Shown piece by piece: positions 7,956-12,924 of a stretch of DNA of 12,924 nucleotides (its first letter is position 1; every line of letters starts with the position of its first letter). The notes below the pieces were generated by a model. The model was not told where the DNA came from, did no database searches, and saw only the letters and a list, made by a program, of their open reading frames with translations. Both the position numbers and the translations under genes were made by a program. Origin of the DNA: DATJZH01 sp052146815 (GTDB taxonomy: Bacteria; Actinomycetota; Actinomycetes; Streptosporangiales; Streptosporangiaceae); the NCBI GenBank assembly GCA_052146815.1, contig JBKQMG010000244.1, positions 1 through 12,924 of the forward strand. Reading direction: 5' to 3'.

Positions 7956-8218
7956 TTACTCGCCGAGCCACTGGATTCTGACGACCAGCACGAGGTCGTC
8001 GGGCGGGTAGGCAGGAAGGTGACCAGGCCGTCGTCCTGCGGGCCGAAGGTCAGCATCCGCAGCCTGCCCGGAGTCGTCGGTTCGTCCGGGCGGCGCTGGT
8101 AGTGCAGCGGGTCCACGATCACCGCCGCGTCCAGGAACTCGGCCAGCGCCTGCCTGGCGGGCTGGGGGAGGCTGCCGAATTCCTGCCGGGCCGGGGGCGC
8201 CAGCCGCCACCGGAACAA
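7956..8218 (-). pseudogene. RelE/ParE-type toxin gene, frameshifted
   Basis: The first frame gives FRWRLAPPARQEFGSLPQPAR, then FLDAAVIVDPLHYQRRP and FGPQDDGLVTFL, a RelE/ParE-superfamily fold whose members cleave mRNA at the ribosome or poison gyrase. After VTFL the frame goes astray. In another frame the expected ending YPPDDLVLVVRIQWLGE follows immediately and stops at TAA (7956-7958). One added base near 8006-8010 (CTGCCTAC read as CTGGCCTAC) restores an 87-residue protein of typical length. The TTG start is one base after the TGA of the upstream DUF6247 gene, so translation would be coupled. The toxin as sequenced would lose its last strand and probably be inactive, unless the shift is a sequencing artefact. 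Confidence 0.78.
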
Positions 8219-8219
8219 C

Positions 8220-8582
8220 TCAGACGCCGTACCGGGCGCGGATCTCCTCGCGGGTCATGCAGTCCTCTTCCGGTGGCGGCCCTTCGGTCACGTACTGATC
8301 CAGCCGGGCGAGGAACTCGTGCTGGGCGGCCGGGTCGCGCCAGAAATCGGCCTCGAACCACCAGCGCCGGACGGCCTGCATCAGGGGGGTGAGATCGCGG
8401 TCGTGCCTGGCTTGCTCGAATGCCGCGTCCAGCTCCTGGTCGTAGCGAGCGAGTACTGCGGGGGTGGCGTTGAGTGCCAGGACGGCCCGGATCGCCGACG
8501 GGGTGCACGCGGGACGGTCCAGGGCTGACGGGCCCTCGGCTTGCGGTACAGAGATGGCGGCGGCTCCGGGAATCGGCGACAA
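8220..8582 (-). CDS. DUF6247 family antitoxin-like protein
   Basis: The conserved part reads PSAIRAVLALN, then LARYDQELDAAFEQARHDRD, LTPLMQAVRRWWFEADFWRDP and MTREEIRARYGV at the C-terminus. This matches the DUF6247 family, which in actinomycetes usually sits directly upstream of RelE/ParE-type toxin genes and is presumed to be the antitoxin that binds the toxin and its own promoter. The start is uncertain. I chose TTG at 8582, giving 120 residues, because TAAGG lies just upstream and the length suits the family; the frame is open to an ATG at 8711, but that added stretch is low-complexity. The stop is one base from the toxin start. Unlike the toxin, this gene is not interrupted. Confidence 0.75.
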   Translation of the reverse strand: MSPIPGAAAISVPQAEGPSALDRPACTPSAIRAVLALNATPAVLARYDQELDAAFEQARHDRDLTPLMQAVRRWWFEADFWRDPAAQHEFLARLDQYVTEGPPPEEDCMTREEIRARYGV

Positions 8583-8887
8583 AGCCTTAGCGTAGGCGCT
8601 CCGGCCGTCAGCCGTCCGCCAGGCACGGCCGCGGCAGCGGACATGGCTGCCGGATCGGCCGCGGAAGCATCCTGCATGTCGGTAAGTGCCGGCCGCTGGT
8701 TCGGAGCTCATGTTGCTCAGCGTGACCGTCTCGCGGGCGCTGTTCGCGGCCGGGGAGTCGCGCTGGCCAGATCGTGCCAATGGGGCTGCCAATGGCGAAC
8801 CTGCGAAACGAGCGAGCAGCGGGGAACCTGGCGCACCTGGAGTGACGTCCGCGCAGCTAGCGAAGCTGGCGAAGCGGATCAGCGTTC
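8583..8887. other. Region between antitoxin gene and att site B
   Basis: No gene is recognised. The promoter of the DUF6247/RelE pair should lie here on the minus strand, but I see no convincing -35/-10 pair. A GCGGA at 8874-8878 could pair with TCCGC at 8894-8898 of the tRNA fragment, which hints at a decayed anticodon stem with eight extra bases. Confidence 0.35.
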
Positions 8888-8931
8888 TCATAATCCGCCG
8901 GTCGTGGGTTCGAGCCCCACCCGCCCCACCA
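8888..8931 (+). repeat. tRNA-Met 3' fragment with CCA, putative att site B
   Basis: The stretch runs from the anticodon loop TCATAA (anticodon CAT) through the stem TCCGC, the variable region, a perfect T-arm (GTGGG TTCGAGC CCCAC, 8904-8920), acceptor strand CCGCCCC (8921-8927), discriminator A and encoded CCA (8929-8931). The 5' acceptor strand GGGGCGG and a proper D-arm are missing upstream. It is a direct repeat of fragment A, 6705 bases away, and identity begins at the same anticodon-loop T in both. It is best read as an attachment-site copy left by integration into an elongator tRNA-Met gene outside the window. Confidence 0.72.
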
Positions 8932-8955
8932 GCCGCTGGTGATTCCTCGGGTGTC

Positions 8956-8966
8956 GGGGGGGGGGG
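8956..8966 (+). repeat. Run of eleven G
   Basis: An uninterrupted tract of 11 G lies 103 bases upstream of the chosen methyltransferase start. Such tracts slip in replication and are also hard to sequence, so its true length is uncertain. Confidence 0.9.
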
Positions 8967-9069
8967 CTGCTGGCGCTAATGTCGCATCATAGCGGGTGAA
9001 CAGTGCGTGAACTGAGCAGGGTGAGCGCATGCTGGTTGCCAGCAGGCTCAGCGCAGGGAGGTGCCGGAC

Positions 9070-10212
9070 GTGACCGTGGGCGACCATTTCGAGCGGGTAG
9101 CCGCGGTCTACGAGTCGCTGCGCACCACTGACGAGGCGCCGGTGCGCAGGATCCGCCAGATGCTGCCTGACCGCGCCGTCACCGGCCTGGATGTCGGCTG
9201 CGGGACGGGACGGTACTCGCGGCTGCTGCGCGGGCTGCTGCCCGGCGGCTCGCTGCTGGTCGGGAGCGACGTCTCAGCGGCCATGCTGGCACAGCTCAAG
9301 GCCGGCAATCACGGCCGCCCCCTCGGGGTGGTGCCGCTGCTGTCAGCCGCCGAAGAGCTGCCGTTGCGGACCGCCAGCCTCGACCTGGTCACCGCGTTCA
9401 ACTGCGTTCACCACTTCGACCTCGGCCGCTTCCTGACCGCCGCCGCCCGGGTGCTGGCGCCCGGCGGCCAGCTCTTCATCTACACCCGCACCCCGGAGCA
9501 GAACGCGCGAACGATCTGGGGCCGCTACTTCCCGGGTTTCACCGAGCACGAGCAGCGCCTGCACAGCGAGGCCGCGCTCCGGGACGCCGTCAGGCGCACC
9601 ACCGGGCTCAGGGTCGTCACGACACAGACCTTCACCCATCCACGCATGAGCACAGCCGGGCGGCTCAGCGCCCAGGCCGAGGGGCGCCACTACTCGACAT
9701 TCTCCCTCTACCCGCCGGATGAGCTGCGCGCGTCCATCGAGACGTTCCTGGCCCGCCTGCCCGGCCCCGAGGTCTGCTGGGTTGACGAGCACCTCCTGGT
9801 CGTCGCCGGCGGGAGCCGCCGCGACCAGGCGGAGCCTGACCGGCCCGGCAGCCTGGCGAGTCGGCCGATCGCCGATCAGGCCCTCCAGATCTGCACCGGG
9901 CACGCCGGTGGCGGGCTCCCGGGAGGCATCCTGGCGGCCGCCCGACGACCAGCTCCGCACCGACGGCAAGCGCCTACGAGCGCGCCGGGGTCGGTGGCGA
10001 GGCGCACGACAACGGTGCCGGCCGGGCCCGAAAGCCAGCGGCGCGTACGTGTGCGTGTGCGTGCTGGGTGGCGCGGGGTCCGGCGCCTTGCCCGGTGGAT
10101 GCCGGGGTGGCCTCCCGGCAGGCCGTCCGGGCTGGCTGATCTTCCGGGCAGGCGCTGCTGGCCACGCCGGTCACGTGATCGCGGAAAGCGCTCGGCTGCG
10201 AGAGTACTGTAG
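9070..10212 (+). CDS. Class I SAM-dependent methyltransferase with odd C-terminal tail
   Basis: Residues 1-248 form a standard small-molecule methyltransferase. SAM-binding motif I is LDVGCGTGRYSRLL (D41-G47), an acidic residue ends strand 2 (VGSDVS), LDLVTAFNCVHHFD (105-117) is motif IV, and VLAPGGQLFIYTRT marks the post-motif strand. The domain ends with CWVDEHLLVVAGG, a usual family ending. A further 130 residues follow that are arginine-, proline- and glycine-rich, include an RVRVRVR stretch encoded by a GTGTGC-like repeat, and resemble nothing; the native stop was probably lost by a frameshift near 9830 (a TGA lies close by in another frame). I chose GTG at 9070, because AGGGAGG at 9055-9061 is eight bases upstream, over GTG at 9061. 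The substrate is unknown; the gene is divergent from the toxin-antitoxin pair. Confidence 0.85.
   Translation: MTVGDHFERVAAVYESLRTTDEAPVRRIRQMLPDRAVTGLDVGCGTGRYSRLLRGLLPGGSLLVGSDVSAAMLAQLKAGNHGRPLGVVPLLSAAEELPLRTASLDLVTAFNCVHHFDLGRFLTAAARVLAPGGQLFIYTRTPEQNARTIWGRYFPGFTEHEQRLHSEAALRDAVRRTTGLRVVTTQTFTHPRMSTAGRLSAQAEGRHYSTFSLYPPDELRASIETFLARLPGPEVCWVDEHLLVVAGGSRRDQAEPDRPGSLASRPIADQALQICTGHAGGGLPGGILAAARRPAPHRRQAPTSAPGSVARRTTTVPAGPESQRRVRVRVRAGWRGVRRLARWMPGWPPGRPSGLADLPGRRCWPRRSRDRGKRSAARVL
10043..10064 (+). repeat. GTGTGC-type short tandem repeat
   Basis: A GT/GC alternation (GTACGTGTGCGTGTGCGTGC) occurs inside the low-complexity tail of the methyltransferase frame, where it encodes alternating arginine and valine. 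It is consistent with this tail being non-coding in origin. Confidence 0.6.
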
Positions 10213-10240
10213 CCGGTGTTGCATATCCGGCCGCATACAA

Positions 10241-10245
10241 AGGAG
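10241..10245 (+). promoter_or_regulatory. Ribosome binding site of 68-residue gene
   Basis: AGGAG, within AAAGGAG, lies eight bases upstream of the ATG at 10254. It favours that start over an in-frame GTG at 10245, which overlaps the site itself. Confidence 0.7.
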
Positions 10246-10253
10246 TGCCGGTC

Positions 10254-10460
10254 ATGGCTGTCAAGGTCTATCTGGGCGGCGCCCCGGCACCACACAGCGA
10301 GATGACCTACGACGAAGCGGACACATTCAGCGTCACCGCTGGCGGCTTCTTGCTGATTCAGCGTCAGCACACAGGAGCACAGATGGATCTGGCGGTGTTC
10401 GCGCCGGACGCGTGGCTCCGTGCGGAAGTCGTGCGGGACCCGGCGCCAGGTTCGCGGTGA
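10254..10460 (+). CDS. Uncharacterised 68-residue protein
   Basis: The protein starts MAVKVYLGGAPAPH and continues with EMTYDEADTFSVTAGGFLLI, then an FAPDAWLRAEVV ending. It looks like a small all-beta fold of alternating hydrophobic residues, with no signal peptide or membrane segment. The ATG has AAGGAG eight bases upstream, one of the better ribosome binding sites in the window. It follows the methyltransferase frame by 41 bases, but since that tail is probably not native, the real gap may be over 400 bases and the gene may have its own promoter. I do not recognise a family. The residue pattern and initiation signal argue for a real gene. The ending DPAPGSR could be short of the native C-terminus. 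Confidence 0.6.
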   Translation: MAVKVYLGGAPAPHSEMTYDEADTFSVTAGGFLLIQRQHTGAQMDLAVFAPDAWLRAEVVRDPAPGSR

Positions 10461-10489
10461 CCCGTCCGGTGCTCAGCGCGTCAAGCTCA

Positions 10490-11115
10490 ACGCCAGAATA
10501 CACGCATGCCGCCGGTCGCGCGCTTCGGGCCGATGAGCGGCCCACAGGCCCGCCGAGCAGGCTCCACGGGAGCGTGTGGTCGGAGGGCTGCGGGAGCCGG
10601 GCTGCCGAGGCGTTGGTGTGCATCGTCTGCTCGTGAACCGACACCAGCGGTCCTCGCGGTGATCAGGAGCCGGCCGGTGCAATCGCGGCGCTCGCTGTCC
10701 ACCCAGCGCCCGGCGATCGCGTTCGCCCGAGGCGAGGTCCAGTCTGTTGGCAACAGTGCAGGTCAACCACCCAATCGAGAATTCGAGCGGCGAGAGCGCG
10801 GCCAGCAGGACACGGCCCCCGTTGTGCCGGCGGTCGGCCCGCACGTTTTCGGCGGGTAGGCCCGCTTCCGGGCGACCAGTCACGGTGCCAGCGCAGCAAC
10901 GTCGCCGGGGTCACGAAGAGTGCATCGGACCGGCTCACCTGACGGCACAAGACGGCGACCTGATGCAGGAGCGCGAGAATCTTGATCTCCCTAGCCCGGT
11001 GACCGCGCCCGAGTAGGACCAGGAACTGGAAGAAACGACCGAGGATGAGGCAGAGGAAGGACCGCAACACAGTTATCGAGGATGCCCGCCGCCTGAGCCT
11101 GCTCAGGCCCTGGAC
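10490..11115 (-). pseudogene. Decayed IS transposase (integrase-core type)
   Basis: Pieces of a DDE transposase with a retroviral-integrase core are recognisable in order on the minus strand. An N-terminal part has LVLLGRGHRAREIKILALLH and AVLCRQV. The next part is FVTPATLLRWHRD, with about 30 residues missing in between. A segment RKRAGRPPAQR follows after a frame change. The C-terminal piece PRANAIAGRWVDSERRDC then LLIT covers the region after the second catalytic position, near 10620-10750. The catalytic core between about 10750 and 10850 is largely deleted, and at least two frame changes are needed, so it cannot encode active transposase. It is an old insertion rather than a recent one. 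I cannot assign the IS family with certainty; IS3/IS481-like sequences carry these motifs. Confidence 0.7.
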
Positions 11116-11125
11116 CCGCAGGTCA

Positions 11126-11147
11126 GCGGAACTGGCCCAGTTTCCGC
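11126..11147. repeat. Near-palindrome at transposase remnant edge
   Basis: GCGGAACTG and CAGTTTCCGC are inverted copies with one bulged T, separated by three bases. A second overlapping pair, CCGCAC (11144-11149) and GTGCGG (11161-11166), could form an alternative hairpin. Lying between the ribbon-helix-helix stop and the IS remnant, it may be a terminator without a T-run, or part of an IS end. Confidence 0.45.
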
Positions 11148-11171
11148 ACCCCACAGCCTTGTGCGGGTGGA

Positions 11172-11792
11172 TCAGGCTGACTTATACATGTACGTTCCCC
11201 TTCGCCGTCCTCTGACGATTCGGGCGGCCTCCTCGGGGTCCACATCCGCTGTGGCGTCCTGGTCGGCGAACCCCAAGCTGCGCGCGACGGACCGTGTCAC
11301 CTCCGCCAGGACTTCACCGCCCAGGGCGGCCCACTCGGCGTCGTCCTTGTCGCTGGCCTCGGTGAGCTTGCCGAGTCCTTCCTCCGGCGTGCAGTCCTCA
11401 TAGAAGCCGTAGCTGCCGAGCGTGCGCCCCCAGTTCCCGCAGGTCTCGCCAGTCTCCGGCACGTAGGAGTCGAGTTGCCTGGCGTGCTCGGCGCTGTCGC
11501 GCAGATGGACGAGCCGGGAGTCACCGGGCTCCAGGGCGAGGATGTACTCAGCCAGGGCACGCAGAGCGGCCACAGCCTGGCGGTTGCGCGGGTCATCCGG
11601 ATAGTTCCCGGCCACCACCTCACGCCACTTCACATGCTCCAGCACCACATAGGCCAGCTCACGCCTGAAGTGCCTGCCCGACTCATTCACCGCTTCCCGT
11701 AGCGCGGCCTGCGCTACCTCGGAGACGGATAGTCCGTAGTGGCGAACCAGCTCCGCGAGGTCATCGGGAACGTAGATCGATGTGTTGGGCAT
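11172..11792 (-). CDS. Ribbon-helix-helix protein with long unknown C-terminal region
   Basis: Residues 1-38 (MPNTSIYVPDDLAELVRHYG, then LSVSEVAQAALREAV) are a ribbon-helix-helix DNA-binding motif: one strand and two helices, as in CopG-like antitoxins, which dimerise on operators. The next 168 residues are not recognised. They hold a helical stretch with ELAYVVLEHVKWREVV, then LAEYILALEPGDSRLVHLRD, a cysteine-bearing segment (C118, C134), an acidic helix DAEWAALGGEVLAEV and a basic end GRRRGTYMYKSA. Ribbon-helix-helix antitoxins are usually under 100 residues, so this is unusually long. The ATG is fixed by GGGGAG five to six bases upstream and by the family N-terminus, although the frame is also open upstream into the GAF remnant. 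No toxin gene is visible on either side. It may be a transcription regulator or a single-chain antitoxin with its own effector domain. Confidence 0.8.
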   Translation of the reverse strand: MPNTSIYVPDDLAELVRHYGLSVSEVAQAALREAVNESGRHFRRELAYVVLEHVKWREVVAGNYPDDPRNRQAVAALRALAEYILALEPGDSRLVHLRDSAEHARQLDSYVPETGETCGNWGRTLGSYGFYEDCTPEEGLGKLTEASDKDDAEWAALGGEVLAEVTRSVARSLGFADQDATADVDPEEAARIVRGRRRGTYMYKSA

Positions 11793-11828
11793 GTGTCTCC
11801 CCTTCATTGATGCGGCTGGCACGATGGG

Positions 11829-12374
11829 CGGGTGGCGGATCGGCACCGCGGCGCAGGCCAGGTCCACCAGCTGGCCGGCGTAATGCTCGTGCCCGAACAC
11901 GTGCGCCGCCTGACCGCTCTCCAGCGCCGTGCCGATCCTGTTGGTGCCGGCGAACTCCTCGGCGTAGCTGAAGCCCGGCGCCAGCTGGATGCTGTCAAGG
12001 TGCCGCTCCAGATCGTGGTCGGCCGTCAGCAGGCAGAGCACCACGCCGCGCGCGTCGGTGAGGATGACGCTGACCGGCTGGCCCTCGAGACCCTCGCCCA
12101 GCAGGCTCTGCAGCACCGGCAGGGCGCTGCGGGTCAGCGGCGTGCCGGGGCCGGGATCGCGAACGTAGCACGGGTCGATGTGGCCGGCCGCGACATTCCG
12201 CCGCCGCGAACGCTGCCAGGACGCCAAGATCGTGTCACGCACCAGGCCCGGCTCGAGCGGCTGCGCCGCCAGGAACCGCTGCCTGGCCCGGGCCAGCCCG
12301 GTGCCGTCCGCCACCGCCGGGGCGACGGCTGGTCCGCCGCCCTCAGCGGCTGAGTTCCGGTGCGTGTCGCTCAC
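11829..12374 (-). pseudogene. N-terminal remnant of AcoR-like GAF regulator
   Basis: About 182 codons remain. The part from ARQRFLAAQPLEPGLVRDTI and LASWQRSRRRNV to a GAF domain (VSVILTDARGVVLCLLTADH, GFSYAEEFAGTNRIGTALES, VFGHEHYAGQLVDLA) ends abruptly after VPIRHP. In this family that ending is normally followed by a glycine-rich strand, the rest of the GAF domain and a DNA-binding region, all absent here. The frame continues in phase through 12 unrelated residues into the ribbon-helix-helix gene, so an automatic call may produce a false 456-codon fusion. GTG at 12374 is the likely original start. These proteins sense small molecules and act as activators; this fragment cannot bind DNA. The break was probably made by the event that brought in the downstream gene. 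Confidence 0.75.
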
Positions 12375-12589
12375 ACTACGCTCGCATCCAAAAACTAGCA
12401 ACCTATTTCCAGAATTTGACAGCATGTTCATGGTGGCGAACTGGACCTTCCTGACCAGCCACGCGCCGGCCAGAGGACGGACCGGCACTCCCCCGGCGAG
12501 GGCTGAGGCCAGTGCCCGCGCCCGTTCCCGCCCGGCCTGCATGCCGCAGGCTGAACCTCCTGCGACAGACCTAGGTCACCGGGCCTTGA
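12375..12589. other. Intergenic stretch upstream of GAF remnant
   Basis: Apart from the promoter-like patch, no gene is recognised. The GAF frame is open upstream to 12542, but the residues there do not resemble the family. Confidence 0.35.
12392..12421 (-). promoter_or_regulatory. Possible promoter of the GAF remnant
   Basis: On the minus strand TGTCAA (12421-12416) and TAGTTT (12397-12392) are 18 bases apart, in a locally AT-rich patch just upstream of the GTG start at 12374. Both hexamers depart from consensus, so this is a weak call. Confidence 0.25.
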
Positions 12590-12742
12590 TCACCGCCGTT
12601 TAGGTCTGGTGACAGCACCGTTAACGGCACCCGTGATGCGGCGCCAGTTCTCCCGGTCGCTCTCGGACGGCCCGATCAGGTCGGCCAGCTCACCGAGCAC
12701 TGTAGTGTCCAAGATGAGCGCCTCCCAGCGTTCGCGCCGAGG
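12590..12742 (-). pseudogene. C-terminal fragment of an unknown gene
   Basis: A minus-strand frame reads RRERWEALILDTTVLGELA, then DLIGPSESDRENWRRITGAV, and ends TRPKRR before TGA (12590-12592). Third codon positions are mostly G or C and the peptide is a balanced helix-type sequence, which suggests true coding. It is cut by a TAG upstream. An adjacent frame upstream has MFQYLPEDQRARYRRFVLDN, so the two may be parts of one gene separated by a frameshift. No family is recognised. Confidence 0.4.
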
Positions 12743-12780
12743 CCCCCGCTACCTGCACCGGTTGTCCGGGGACCTCGGCA

Positions 12781-12924
12781 TATGTAGTTGTCTAGAACAA
12801 ACCTCCGGTACCGTGCCCTCTGATCCTCAGGCAAATACTGAAACATTATCATCTTCTTTATCAAAGTTTCTGTCGAAATATGATCTTCCGTGTCTTTTTC
12901 TGAGCTTATCTCTTCTTATTTTTA
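12781..12924. other. AT-rich window edge
   Basis: By my count the last 144 bases are about 37 percent G+C, far below the rest. On the minus strand a frame runs from near the edge through EEISSEKDTEDHISTETLIK to the MFQYLPEDQRARYRRF segment. A second minus-strand frame is also open for about 31 codons. This may be the edge of transferred DNA or a low-quality contig end. Confidence 0.5.

Noticed and set aside
8220..8891. A 223-residue version of the DUF6247 protein starting at 8891
   Set aside because: The first 100 residues are low-complexity and cross the tRNA fragment; only the part from about 8582 resembles the family.
8850..8931. Complete tRNA-Met gene at fragment B, possibly with an insert in the anticodon loop
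   Set aside because: GCGGA/TCCGC could pair around a 15-base loop, but the 5' acceptor strand is absent and the D-arm is not convincing.
1..12924. CRISPR array, rRNA genes or an intact integrase
   Set aside because: No regularly spaced repeats, no rRNA-like sequence and no tyrosine or serine recombinase motifs were seen on either strand.

Overview
The window is GC-rich (roughly two-thirds G+C by eye), uses GTG and TTG starts freely, and carries actinobacterial families: a SWIM-type SNF2 helicase, a DUF6247/RelE pair, a DUF4160/DUF2442 pair and an AcoR-like GAF regulator. An actinomycete is the best fit; I cannot name the genus. The density of fragments, frameshifted genes and tRNA-derived repeats points to an accessory, decaying island rather than core chromosome.

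Layout. 1-443: no confident gene. 444-881 (+): NUDIX hydrolase. 1258-1800 (-): DUF4160 gene (frameshifted) followed by DUF2442. 1886-2030 (+): a probable remnant of a MNT-type nucleotidyltransferase. 2183-2226: 3' half of a tRNA-Met gene without its 5' half (repeat A). 2610-2864 (+): small helix-turn-helix protein of mobile-element type. 2616-3296 (-): two-helix membrane protein whose tail overlaps the previous gene antisense. 3806-7231 (-): the largest gene, a 1141-residue SNF2 helicase. 7243-7763 (-): TylF-like methyltransferase, truncated and frameshifted, just upstream of the helicase and in the same direction. 7956-8582 (-): DUF6247 antitoxin-like gene and a frameshifted RelE/ParE toxin gene. 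8888-8931: second tRNA-Met 3' half (repeat B), same orientation as A. 9070-10212 (+): class I methyltransferase with a low-complexity tail. 10254-10460 (+): a 68-residue protein of unknown function with a good ribosome binding site. 10490-11115 (-): decayed IS transposase. 11172-11792 (-): ribbon-helix-helix protein with a long unknown C-terminal region. 11829-12374 (-): N-terminal remnant of a GAF regulator running in frame into it. 12590-12924: a gene fragment and an AT-rich edge.

How it fits together. Repeats A and B are direct copies of the tRNA segment that site-specific integrases often use, from anticodon loop to acceptor end, and bracket about 6.7 kb. The simplest reading is stacked integrations downstream of a tRNA-Met(CAU) gene lying left of the window, with integrases since lost. 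Toxin-antitoxin-like loci recur. In the two best-resolved pairs, the first (DUF4160) and second (RelE) genes respectively each need one restored base, while their partners remain open. A third single-base break occurs in the TylF-like methyltransferase. These are either real inactivation or deletion errors in the assembly, and this must be settled before any biological reading. I found no clear novel multi-gene system. The best candidates for new biology are the long-tailed ribbon-helix-helix protein, the 68-residue protein and the solitary SNF2 helicase.
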